Below, piece by piece: positions 27,534-35,253 of a stretch of DNA of 64,000 nt. Every line of letters starts with the position of its first letter. Position 1 is the stretch's first letter. The notes under the pieces are model-generated. The model worked only from the letters and a program-made list of their open reading frames with translations. It was not told the origin of the DNA and did not search any database. The position numbers and the translations under genes are program-made. Source of the stretch: an uncultured Fodinibius sp. (lineage in GTDB: Bacteria; Bacteroidota; Rhodothermia; Balneolales; Balneolaceae); assembly GCA_913056235.1 (NCBI GenBank), contig CAJXMW010000001.1:186001-250000 (forward strand), given 5' to 3'.

Positions 27534-28433
27534 ATGGATCAACAACTTGAAATCACACAATTCACTGATCCCGTTTGTACTTGGTGCTGGGGCAGTGAAC
27601 CCATCATCCGAAAGCTGCAATGGCGCTTTGGGGATCAAATCAACATCTCATATATCATGGGCGGACTGGTCGATGATATTCGTGAATTCTATGATCGCGC
27701 CAACGATATTGGCGGTGATCCTGAAGAATCCAATAAGAATATAGCCCAACACTGGCTGGAGGCTTCCGAAAAACACGGCATGCCGGTCGGAACAGACGGC
27801 TTTGAGCTGTTTACTGATGAGCATCCGTCTTCCTACCCTCAAAATATTGCTTATAAGGCAGCACAGATGCAGAGCGAAGAGCTCGCTAATAAATTCTTGC
27901 GTCGGATAAGAGAAGCCACGGCCACCGAAGCACGTCAAACCAACCGACGTGACGAACTGATAGGATTGGCAAGTGAAGTTGGTCTTGATATTGTGCCATT
28001 TATTGAAGCGTTAGATGATAGTTCGGCGCGAGATGCCTTCGAAGAAGACCTACGATTCACCCGTAAACATCACGTTCGAGCCTTTCCCTCGTTTCGATTG
28101 TCTTACAAACAGGAGCATATCATGCTGCATGGGTATCAGTCCTATGGAGCACTGAAAACACTTATCAAAAATACGACCGACGGGGCACTCACCGAACGAC
28201 CGGTTCAAAAATCAGAAGAAGCAGTACTGAAGTTTATTAATCATTTTGAGTCTGTAGCACCCGTGGAAATTAAAATAGCTTTTGACCTTACTGATGATGA
28301 AATGGACTGCCTGATAACACCACTGCTTCACCAAGAAGAGGTGCGCAAAGTGTGGGCCGGCAATGGTTACCTCATCCGTCCAACCCAAAAAACCGTAGCA
28401 TGCGACAAGGAATCCGGCGTTTGCACATTTTGA
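27534..28433 (+). CDS. DsbA/FrnE-like thioredoxin-fold protein
   Basis: 299 residues. The start is ATG 27534, preceded by AGGAGTT. TDPVCTWCWGSEP carries a CxxC active site (CTWC, about residues 16-19); the all-helical insertion and the cis-Pro loop (VRAFPSFRL) complete the DsbA fold. There is no signal peptide, so it acts in the cytoplasm, like FrnE or SpxH/YjbH-type proteins. About 75 extra residues at the C-terminus form a small helical domain ending ACDKESGVC, with a second Cys pair. It probably handles disulfide or electrophile stress. The 85-bp gap from wrbA suggests the end of the operon. Confidence 0.85.
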   Translation: MDQQLEITQFTDPVCTWCWGSEPIIRKLQWRFGDQINISYIMGGLVDDIREFYDRANDIGGDPEESNKNIAQHWLEASEKHGMPVGTDGFELFTDEHPSSYPQNIAYKAAQMQSEELANKFLRRIREATATEARQTNRRDELIGLASEVGLDIVPFIEALDDSSARDAFEEDLRFTRKHHVRAFPSFRLSYKQEHIMLHGYQSYGALKTLIKNTTDGALTERPVQKSEEAVLKFINHFESVAPVEIKIAFDLTDDEMDCLITPLLHQEEVRKVWAGNGYLIRPTQKTVACDKESGVCTF

Positions 28434-28559
28434 TTTTGGGTTACCTCCCTAAAGAAGTTAATCTGGAACCACAACTGGTGAGCCAATTTTGGTACTTTCC
28501 CAAGTATTAGGTGAAGGGATTCCCTTATGAGAATATGGACCACCTATAAATAGTAAATA

Positions 28560-28583
28560 GGCGACTGAATTTCCTCAGCCGCC
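28560..28583 (-). terminator. Hairpin after the OsmC gene
   Basis: GGCGACTGA and TCAGCCGCC pair over nine positions with one wobble and a six-base loop. It lies 20 bp beyond the leftward OsmC stop. The T-rich tail is weak (TATTTACTATTTAT), so termination is plausible but not certain. Confidence 0.5.
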
Positions 28584-28604
28584 CAAAATAATTTAATGGC
28601 AATA

Positions 28605-29039
28605 CTATACAGTCTCTGTAAGCTTTGCATCCAGTGTAATTTCTGTCCCGGCCAACGCCTTGGATACGGGACATCCTTCTTTGGCCCCTTCCGCAAATTC
28701 CAGGAACGTATCTTCACTGATTCCGGGAACATCGGCTTTGGCAATAAGATGTATTCCGGTTATCGCCGGACCGCTATTCGTCACTTCAAATGTAACTTTT
28801 GCCCGTGCATCTACTGATTGGGGATTATGTCCAGCTTCGCCCAGCTCGTTGGAAAGAGCCATAGCATAGCAGCCGGCATGAGCAGCTCCGATCAACTCTT
28901 CAGGATTTGTTCCCTCTCCATTTTCAAACCGGGAGGCAAAGGTGTACTCTCCCTCATAGGAACCGCTGTCGAACTTCATGATTCCATTTCCATTTTTTAA
29001 ATCACCATTCCAGGTTGCATCTGCTTTACTTGTAGGCAT
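28605..29039 (-). CDS. osmC: OsmC-family peroxiredoxin
   Basis: 144 residues. The two redox Cys lie in AAHAGCYAMALSNEL (about residue 57) and EGCPVSKAL (about 122), the paired-cysteine signature of OsmC/Ohr; the TNPEELIGAAHAGC segment is closer to OsmC than Ohr. It reduces organic hydroperoxides using the catalytic Cys of the first motif. It is leftward, convergent with the DsbA-like gene, and probably transcribed with or after the NnrS-like gene (24 bp upstream). Confidence 0.88.
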   Translation of the reverse strand: MPTSKADATWNGDLKNGNGIMKFDSGSYEGEYTFASRFENGEGTNPEELIGAAHAGCYAMALSNELGEAGHNPQSVDARAKVTFEVTNSGPAITGIHLIAKADVPGISEDTFLEFAEGAKEGCPVSKALAGTEITLDAKLTETV

Positions 29040-29063
29040 AATAACTATGATGTTTATTTAAGA

Positions 29064-30194
29064 TTAGTTATTGCTGTTAATTGTTTGTTTTGAAACTTGA
29101 GTTTTTTGCTTTCGTTGACGTAAAGATTTTCGAATAAGCTGTATCATAATACCGCCCAAAAAGAGGATAATTGCCAGCACATTGCCATAACTTCCAATTT
29201 TTCTGACTACCGGCATCCAAATCAGATCCCCAATGACCCGGGTTACTAAAAAGCCGTGTAATAGGATAAGTGGTAAGTAAAAATACCGGTGCCATGGTAC
29301 CAGTTTACCTGACAGAGACGGGATGATGACTGAGGCATGGGCGAATATCATACTGAAGACAAAACCCACAAAGATCATGTGCAGCAGTCCGTCGTACAGT
29401 GGACCTGCCGTAGCAAATCCTATGAACAGCCCAAAAAGTCCCGCCAGGATGAGCCATCCATATCCAGATAACAAACAGATGGCACTGTACCGGGTCCACT
29501 GTGCCGCCTTGACCGTCCGCCGGGCAATGTCATACTTAATCAGCCAGCCGGAGATCCCTATCAATAAAACCGAGACTATACTCCATCCCACTATACGATT
29601 GATATGTGTTATAGCAAGTGCAAGAATCCATCCCAGAATGAGTCCTGCAAACAGTTGCTGCGCTTGTTTAGGCGGACGCATGATACGGTTCAGTTCCAGC
29701 CGTTCGCCAAAGATCGTAAGCATGGGGAAAGCCGCCCACCAGCCTACCAGCGTATAAATTTGATATCCATAGACATATAGCAAATTCCCAACCAGCAGCG
29801 AAGCTGCTCCCAATGCCATAATCAGGTGATAAACCTTTGGCTGTAAATATTGCAAATAACTCATTACCAGCGTCAGGCCAATGGATCCCAATATTAACGC
29901 CCATCCTCCCGGCACTAGCCATCCGCTGAGCATAAGTACCGTGGATGCTGCCATCAAGACCGGAGCAAAATAGGCCCATTTATTTTCCAGAGCAGCAGCC
30001 CGTTCCAAACCGATGAGAGCGCCCAGGAATCCATTAATCATGAGCGGACCGTGAGCCATTGGTGAGATGGCAGAACTTGATCCCGCCAAAAGACCCAGAC
30101 GAACCAGGCCGGCATACAGGCCTGTCAACAATCCTATAGCAGCAAAAAACAACAGGCTTACTAATATGTAGGTTGGTGTTTTAGCGGACTTCAA
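29064..30194 (-). CDS. Multi-span membrane protein, NnrS-like
   Basis: 376 residues with about eleven or twelve hydrophobic helices and a basic cytoplasmic tail. Segments such as PMAHGPLMINGFLGALIGLE and DGLLHMIFVGFVFSMIFAHAS place His and Met inside or at the ends of helices, like the heme/copper-containing NnrS proteins that protect against NO-derived nitrosative stress. The identity is by pattern only, and a distant membrane heme protein of other function is possible. Gene order with DUF2249, SufT and ferredoxin genes upstream, and a nirK-like gene nearby, supports a nitrogen-oxide role. Confidence 0.5.
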   Translation of the reverse strand: MKSAKTPTYILVSLLFFAAIGLLTGLYAGLVRLGLLAGSSSAISPMAHGPLMINGFLGALIGLERAAALENKWAYFAPVLMAASTVLMLSGWLVPGGWALILGSIGLTLVMSYLQYLQPKVYHLIMALGAASLLVGNLLYVYGYQIYTLVGWWAAFPMLTIFGERLELNRIMRPPKQAQQLFAGLILGWILALAITHINRIVGWSIVSVLLIGISGWLIKYDIARRTVKAAQWTRYSAICLLSGYGWLILAGLFGLFIGFATAGPLYDGLLHMIFVGFVFSMIFAHASVIIPSLSGKLVPWHRYFYLPLILLHGFLVTRVIGDLIWMPVVRKIGSYGNVLAIILFLGGIMIQLIRKSLRQRKQKTQVSKQTINSNN

Positions 30195-30217
30195 TGTTTT
30201 TTGTTTTAAGCTTGGGT

Positions 30218-30283
30218 GTCATTCTGGGCCATGTCTCTTTTAAAATATTTTAGTGATAGATCCTGAAATGAATTCAGGATGAC
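30218..30283. repeat. Intergenic palindromic repeat (GTCATTCTG...CAGGATGAC)
   Basis: The element begins GTCATTCTG and ends TTCAGGATGAC. Its right half is a hairpin, ATCCTGAA - loop - TTCAGGAT (30260-30280). It sits in the 123-bp gap between the SufT-like and NnrS-like genes. Sequences of this design recur in intergenic regions of Bacteroidota-type genomes. No T-run follows, so it is not a good terminator. Confidence 0.55.
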
Positions 30284-30317
30284 TTGGTGGTAGATATAAT
30301 ATTGGCTTTCAATCTGT

Positions 30318-30665
30318 TTACTGCATAGGCGGTGGATGTGCAAAAAATTCAACATCGTCTTTGATCATATCCACATTCCATTCCGGCTCCCAAACCAGTC
30401 GCGTCTCAAAATTTTCAATTTCATCCATCGACTGTAACGTTTCTTCGATCTGCTGCTGTAAGTAGCGGCGCATCGGACAGCCCGGCGTGGTAACGGTATA
30501 TTCGATAATAACCTTGCCATCGTCACACAAGATGTTATATACCAGCCCTAGGTCTACGATGTTTACGCCCAGTTCGGGATCAATTACATCGCGCAGCTGC
30601 CGGACTATCGTACGCCTTTTATCGGGAGTTAAATACATCGGATTATTACTATGCTGTTTTGCCAA
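30318..30665 (-). CDS. MIP18/SufT-like (DUF59) iron-sulfur assembly protein
   Basis: 115 residues. The motifs DPELGVNIVDLGLVYNI (about residues 28-44) and TVTTPGCPMRRYLQQQI (the conserved Cys, about residue 63) define the DUF59 family, which includes SufT and PaaD and helps insert Fe-S clusters into target proteins. The first codons overlap the upstream DUF2249 gene by 17 bp, so they are translationally coupled. Ferredoxin lies just before. The cluster therefore links Fe-S biogenesis or repair to the neighbouring nitrogen-oxide genes. Confidence 0.88.
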   Translation of the reverse strand: MAKQHSNNPMYLTPDKRRTIVRQLRDVIDPELGVNIVDLGLVYNILCDDGKVIIEYTVTTPGCPMRRYLQQQIEETLQSMDEIENFETRLVWEPEWNVDMIKDDVEFFAHPPPMQ

Positions 30666-30888
30666 TCCTCACCTTCCATACGTCGGGCCCCTCTTCGAGG
30701 TATTTCCAGGTAAACTTTTGATCGGCCCGTTCAGCGGCCATTTCGTATTTTAGTGGTTTCGGATCATGATCATTGATAATGACAAAAGTTTCTCCTGCAT
30801 CGAGATCGTCAAATGTTTCAAAAATAGTTGGATGTTTTCGTTTAGGTTCGATTTTTCGAACGTCAATTTTTTGTTCAGATTCAGACAT
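30649..30888 (-). CDS. DUF2249 domain protein, single domain
   Basis: 79 residues forming one DUF2249 unit: IDVRKIEPKRKHPTIFETFD, then NDHDPKPLKYEM and WKYLEEGPDVWKVRIGK. The HDPKPL motif is the hallmark. The family has no settled biochemical function; it is often found beside hemerythrin-like and denitrification genes. It overlaps the SufT-like gene by 17 bp and follows the ferredoxin gene by 49 bp. A three-unit paralogue lies at 36332-37075. Confidence 0.88.
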   Translation of the reverse strand: MSESEQKIDVRKIEPKRKHPTIFETFDDLDAGETFVIINDHDPKPLKYEMAAERADQKFTWKYLEEGPDVWKVRIGKTA

Positions 30889-30937
30889 TGTGTTCAGTTT
30901 TGGTTTAATAATTATAGGTTATACCGTTTACGGATAA

Positions 30938-31294
30938 CTACTTCCCTGCTTTTGCCTCTTCCCAGCTTTCAATCAGGTGCTCTCGCTTGTTTTCTCGGTC
31001 GCTCCATGCGTCAACTTCCGGCAGCGGTTCTTTTGCTTCATTGATAACATGTTCGGCCCATTCCTCCGACAGCTGTTCATTAAGCTCTATATAATCCACC
31101 CATTCCATAGGGACTTCATCATCGGGGTATATCGCTTCTTCGGGACATTCGGCCACGCAGGCATCGCAATCGATGCACTCCCAGGGATCAATTACCAGAA
31201 AATTGGGCCCTTCCCGAAAGGCATCTACGGGACAAACCGCGGCGCAGTTGGTATGCTTGCACTGAATACATGGATCCGTCACGACGTAAGCCAT
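30938..31294 (-). CDS. fdxA: 7Fe ferredoxin (FdxA type)
   Basis: 118 residues. The N-terminal 60 residues carry CIQCKHTNCAAVCPVDAF and ECIDCDACVAECPEEAI, the FdxA pattern for one [3Fe-4S] and one [4Fe-4S] cluster. The acidic helical C-terminal extension (about 70-118) is usual for this group. It donates low-potential electrons in the cytoplasm. It is the first gene of the leftward ferredoxin-DUF2249-SufT group and diverges from the Ric-like/SufR-like pair. Confidence 0.9.
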   Translation of the reverse strand: MAYVVTDPCIQCKHTNCAAVCPVDAFREGPNFLVIDPWECIDCDACVAECPEEAIYPDDEVPMEWVDYIELNEQLSEEWAEHVINEAKEPLPEVDAWSDRENKREHLIESWEEAKAGK

Positions 31295-31458
31295 AACTTC
31301 TCAAATAAGGTTGTTTTCATTGGTTCAACCCAAAGGTAGGAGTCCCGAAAATTAATATCAACTATAAAAACGGTTTTAACCTTTTTTATTGATTTATCTT
31401 GAAATCATTTATACTTTAAGTAACGGATTGAAACCAAAACAACTGGAGATTAATACGT

Positions 31459-32217
31459 ATGAAAACAGATCAATCCCTTGCCCAACTAACCCCGGAAGCA
31501 ACGATCGGACAGATCATTAATGCCAACACCGAGGCGGGTGAACTACTTGCTTCCATTGGGTTGTCTGTATCAGAGCATGAGAGTGAAACCTTACGGTCGG
31601 TTTGCCAGCAACAACAGTGGAGTGAAGTTGAAGTACTAAAGTGGGTGAAAAAGCACACCAACGGTACAAACGGCAATACCATGACCCAACCATCGGAGAC
31701 TTCCCTGTCCAACATTACAGGATTATCCAATTGGACGGAATACCTGGAGCGAGAATTTGTAAAACCCAACCAATCCCTGCTGGAAGAGTTACACCAAAGC
31801 TTCCCGAGAGTCCTTAAAATTCACGGTAACCAGTATACGTGGTTGAAAGATACGAAATGGCATTTTGAGCAGTTTCAGGAGAATCTGGAAATGTATTTTG
31901 AATTCGAGCAGAGAACATTCTTTCCGCTTGTTGAACAGCTTTCATCCACAAAGAAAAAGAGTCTCAATCACGGTGTAGTCCAAAAGCTCAACAACTCATT
32001 CGGGATTATCCAGCGGGACCAAGACCGGCTGAAACGTCAGATGAATACGATTCGGGAAAAAGACAACGGTTTCAACAATCCCGCCAATACCTGCTCAACA
32101 CTCCGAATTCAAAACAAGAACTTTACCCTTTTATTTGATAAGCTGGAACAACAGTTCCAGATAGAAGCTGACCACCTTCTGCCGAAGATTAAAAAGAAAT
32201 TACAAGCCCAAAAATAA
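31459..32217 (+). CDS. Ric/ScdA-like protein lacking the usual iron ligands
   Basis: 252 residues. The N-terminal ~65 residues align with the ScdA_N/DUF542 domain, TIGQIINANTEAGELLASIGL, but the family's Cys-Cys after GIDF is replaced by Ser38-Glu39 (GLSVSEHESETL). The C-terminal part follows the Ric hemerythrin-like layout (VLKIHGNQYTWL; FEFEQRTFFPLV; NNPANTCSTL; IEADHLLPKI), yet most di-iron His positions are other residues: PNQ for THH, Tyr for His in EMYFEFEQ, Gln for the late HxH. Ric repairs Fe-S clusters damaged by NO; this copy may sense, scaffold or regulate rather than carry iron. It is followed after 6 bp by the SufR-like regulator. The alignment is by eye. Confidence 0.7.
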   Translation: MKTDQSLAQLTPEATIGQIINANTEAGELLASIGLSVSEHESETLRSVCQQQQWSEVEVLKWVKKHTNGTNGNTMTQPSETSLSNITGLSNWTEYLEREFVKPNQSLLEELHQSFPRVLKIHGNQYTWLKDTKWHFEQFQENLEMYFEFEQRTFFPLVEQLSSTKKKSLNHGVVQKLNNSFGIIQRDQDRLKRQMNTIREKDNGFNNPANTCSTLRIQNKNFTLLFDKLEQQFQIEADHLLPKIKKKLQAQK

Positions 32218-32223
32218 ACTACT

Positions 32224-32853
32224 ATGTTTACTGGATCGAAAAAGGATATTGTCGAACTTATTAAACGCAGGGGTACGCTTTCGATCGACGAAGCCGTAGA
32301 ACAAATTGAATTGGCCAAAACCACTCTCCGTGAACATTTTCTTCAGCTGGAAAGGGATGGCTATGTGGAACGCGATTATGTACGCTCCGGACCGGGACGT
32401 CCCAGCCTACAGTACCAGCTTACACCCAAAGGAAACAGTGTTTTTCCGTCTTCCGAGTCCAAGTTGATCCGTAATATCATCAAATACCTGAAATCAAAAG
32501 GTAATGAGCAGTTAGTAGAAGATTTCTTTGAGGATTTCTGGAACCAGCGCCTGGAAGAAGCCGAAGACCGAATTGAGGCATCAGGTGCTGACGATCCGGA
32601 ATCCAAAATAACGGTACTGATGGAGATGCTGGACGAAGAAGGTTTTATGCCGGAATTTGACCTGGATCGGGAATCCGAAAAACTTGCGGTCAAAGAATGC
32701 AACTGTCCCTTTAGCGAAGTGATAAAGGAGACCCGCCTGCCCTGCAAGCTCGAGCAGATGTTTTACCGAAAACTCTTCAGCGAAAAAACCGAACGAATTA
32801 CCTACATCGCCGATGGCGATCATTCCTGCACCTATGATATCCCTGTAGGTTGA
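32224..32853 (+). CDS. SufR-like winged-helix regulator with Fe-S-type cysteines
   Basis: 209 residues. Residues 5-75 form a winged HTH (GTLSIDEAVEQIELAKTTLREHF; wing YVRSGPGRPSLQYQLTPKG). The C-terminal region has Cys159-x-Cys161, Cys174 and Cys202 in ECNCPFSEV, LPCKLEQ and GDHSCTYDI. This spacing and context resemble SufR, which uses a Cys-ligated cluster to repress Fe-S assembly genes. It is the second gene with the Ric-like gene (6 bp gap) and divergent from the ferredoxin group, so it probably regulates both arms in response to iron, oxygen or NO. Cluster binding is inferred. Confidence 0.82.
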   Translation: MFTGSKKDIVELIKRRGTLSIDEAVEQIELAKTTLREHFLQLERDGYVERDYVRSGPGRPSLQYQLTPKGNSVFPSSESKLIRNIIKYLKSKGNEQLVEDFFEDFWNQRLEEAEDRIEASGADDPESKITVLMEMLDEEGFMPEFDLDRESEKLAVKECNCPFSEVIKETRLPCKLEQMFYRKLFSEKTERITYIADGDHSCTYDIPVG

Positions 32854-32936
32854 ACCAAATAATATGTTGCATTACTGAATATTGCAATGGCATTAAAAAA
32901 GATAAAATACTCCAATAACTTATATATATACTTGTT

Positions 32937-34304
32937 ATGATTGTTCACGATTTAGCCAAGTTTGTACATAACGCAACCTACAATGATTTATCGGACGAGG
33001 CCGTTAATCAGCTGAAAATAAGGCTTTTGGATTCCCTGGGTACCGCGATCGGGGCCGTAGAAGGGCCACCGGTTCAGTCGATCCGGCGGATGATTGATGA
33101 TTTGGACGGAGCAAAATCAAGCACACTCATTGGCGGCGAAAAGACAAGTCCAGATCGCGCGGCCCTCTACAACAGCGGACTGGTTCGCTACCTGGATTTT
33201 AATGACAGTTACCTGGCCAAGGGAGAAACCTGTCATCCCAGCGATAATATTGGCTCTATTCTGGCGGCGGGCGAAACGACCAATCTGAGCGGCAAAGATT
33301 TTCTGGCGGCCCTGGCCGTCGCCTACCAGGTTCAGTGCCGGCTCAGCGATGAGGCCCCCGTGCGCGACAAGGGATTTGATCACACCACGCAGGGTTCATA
33401 CGCCGTAGCCGCGGGCGTTTCCAAAGCACTGGGATTGGAGGAAAAACAAACGGCGAATGCCATTGCGATTGCCGGTACTGCCCTAAATGCCCTTCGGGTA
33501 ACGCGAACCGGAGCGCTTTCCAACTGGAAGGGACTGGCTTATCCCCATACCGCATTCGGCGGAACCCACGCTGCACTGTTGGCGAAGTACGATATTACAG
33601 GTCCACCCGCCGTATTTGAGGGCAACAAAGGATTTATGGATTCCATTGCGGGCGAATTCACCATTGACTGGTCCAACGAAAACCTGGAGCGCGTTACAGA
33701 TACCATCATCAAGAAGTACAACGCGGAGATTCATTCCCAATCCTCTATTGAAGGGATTATTGAGCTAAAAAATAAACACGGCTTTTCCGCTGAAGATGTG
33801 GAGAAGGTAGAAATCGAAATTTTTGATGTAGCCTACCATATCATCGGCGGCGGCGAAGAAGGCGACAAAACCATTGTCCGCACCAAAGAAGAGGCCGACC
33901 ACAGCCTGCAGTATATGGTTTCGGCGGCGCTGCTCGACGGACAAGTAATGCCGGAGCAATACGAGAAAGACCGCATCGAAGCCGACGATATTCAAACACT
34001 GCTTCAAAAGGTGCAGGTTACTCCCAGTGAAACCTACAGCAATCGCTTTCCCGATGAAATGCCCACAAAACTGACCGTGCATCTTACAAACGGTGAACAC
34101 CACTCTATCGAAAAAAGCGATTACGAAGGGTTTCATACGCGTCCCATGAGCTGGGACACGATCATTCAGAAATTTGAAGGACTAGCTGAACCTTATACCA
34201 GCAAAGACCTGCGTGATCAAATTGTTAAAACAACACAAAATTTAGAACAACATTCGGTTTCCGAACTGATGGAATTATTAACAAAAGTGAAATTAGAATC
34301 CTAA
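32937..34304 (+). CDS. MmgE/PrpD family protein
   Basis: 455 residues, the usual family length. Characteristic segments are LKIRLLDSLGTAIGA, YNSGLVRYLDFNDSYLA (the FNDxxL active-site region), HPSDNIGSILA, and RVTRTGALSNWKGLAYP. Members dehydrate 2-methylcitrate, decarboxylate cis-aconitate or epimerise iminodisuccinate; sequence alone does not choose between them. None of the methylcitrate-cycle partners is next to it. Instead a phosphosulfolactate-synthase-like gene follows after 63 bp, suggesting a joint pathway. No clear Shine-Dalgarno precedes ATG 32937. Confidence 0.9.
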   Translation: MIVHDLAKFVHNATYNDLSDEAVNQLKIRLLDSLGTAIGAVEGPPVQSIRRMIDDLDGAKSSTLIGGEKTSPDRAALYNSGLVRYLDFNDSYLAKGETCHPSDNIGSILAAGETTNLSGKDFLAALAVAYQVQCRLSDEAPVRDKGFDHTTQGSYAVAAGVSKALGLEEKQTANAIAIAGTALNALRVTRTGALSNWKGLAYPHTAFGGTHAALLAKYDITGPPAVFEGNKGFMDSIAGEFTIDWSNENLERVTDTIIKKYNAEIHSQSSIEGIIELKNKHGFSAEDVEKVEIEIFDVAYHIIGGGEEGDKTIVRTKEEADHSLQYMVSAALLDGQVMPEQYEKDRIEADDIQTLLQKVQVTPSETYSNRFPDEMPTKLTVHLTNGEHHSIEKSDYEGFHTRPMSWDTIIQKFEGLAEPYTSKDLRDQIVKTTQNLEQHSVSELMELLTKVKLES

Positions 34305-34367
34305 GGAATATTTGAATTATGTGGATACGGTTTCCGTATCCCAACAAAAATAAAAAAGGTGGCTATT

Positions 34368-35192
34368 ATGGCCGACGAAAAAACATTCGATTTCCTCAAC
34401 AAAAACGAACGAGAATCCAAACCCCGAACGACCGGCGTAACCGAAATCCGTGGTCCCTATTATGCCGTAATGGGCAAACGTTATCTTAACGATATTATGG
34501 AAACAATGGGCGAACACGTGGATTCGCTGAAGTTTTCCGGCGGATCGTTTTCTATCATGCCCAAGGACAAAGTGACCGAGCTGATTGATATCGCACACGA
34601 CCATGATTCGCTGGTTTCCACCGGCGGCTTTATGGAGTATGTACTCACCCAGGGCAAGGGAGCCGTCGATCAATATATCCAGACCTGCAAAGATTACGGT
34701 TTTGATATCATTGAGCTTTCGGCGGGATTTATTTCCCTGCCTACTGACGACTGGCTCCGGTTAATTGACAAGGTGCAGGACGCCGGACTGAAGGCAAAAC
34801 CCGAAATCGGTATTCAGTTTGGGGCCGGCGGCGATACAGCTAAAGGAGAACTTGAATCCGAAGGTACCCTGGACACCGGCTATGCCGTAAAACAGGCCAA
34901 ACGTTTTGTGGAAGCCGGAGCCTATATGATCATGATTGAATCGGAAGGTATTACCGAAAATGCAGATCCCTGGAGAACGGACGTGCCCGCCGAATTTATC
35001 AATGAAATTGGCTTGGAAAAGCTGATGTTTGAAGCTGCCGACCCTGAAGTGTTCGCCTGGTACGTCAAGAACTATGGTCCCGAAGTCAACATGTTTGTTG
35101 ATCACAGCCAGATTGTACAGCTCGAAACACTGCGCCGCGGCATCTGGGGCACCAAAAGTCTTTGGGGACGCGTGCTTACGTATAAAGATTAA
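34368..35192 (+). CDS. Phosphosulfolactate synthase-like (ComA family) protein
   Basis: About 274 residues. ATG 34368 was chosen because AAGGTGG stands six bases before it; a GTG nine bases upstream is the alternative. The TIM-barrel motifs GPYYAVMGKRYL, VDSLKFSGGSFSIMP, GFDIIELSAGFISLP and KPEIGIQFGAGG match the ComA family, which adds sulfite to phosphoenolpyruvate to make phosphosulfolactate in coenzyme M synthesis. Neither ComB phosphatase nor ComC dehydrogenase is next to it. Sulfonate or sulfonolipid metabolism, or another Michael addition, is possible. It is probably co-transcribed with the MmgE/PrpD gene. Confidence 0.85.
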   Translation: MADEKTFDFLNKNERESKPRTTGVTEIRGPYYAVMGKRYLNDIMETMGEHVDSLKFSGGSFSIMPKDKVTELIDIAHDHDSLVSTGGFMEYVLTQGKGAVDQYIQTCKDYGFDIIELSAGFISLPTDDWLRLIDKVQDAGLKAKPEIGIQFGAGGDTAKGELESEGTLDTGYAVKQAKRFVEAGAYMIMIESEGITENADPWRTDVPAEFINEIGLEKLMFEAADPEVFAWYVKNYGPEVNMFVDHSQIVQLETLRRGIWGTKSLWGRVLTYKD

Positions 35193-35201
35193 ATTTTTTT
35201 C

Positions 35202-35234
35202 AGATGTGGTATACCTTGGAGGTATACTACATCT
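35202..35234 (+). terminator. 15-bp hairpin after the ComA-like gene
   Basis: AGATGTGGTATACCT and AGGTATACTACATCT pair over 15 positions (one G-U) with a three-base loop TGG, followed by TTAATTT. It begins 10 bp after the ComA-like stop and separates that unit from the thioesterase gene. The tail is only moderately T-rich. Confidence 0.65.
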
Positions 35235-35253
35235 TTAATTTACATATAGAAAT

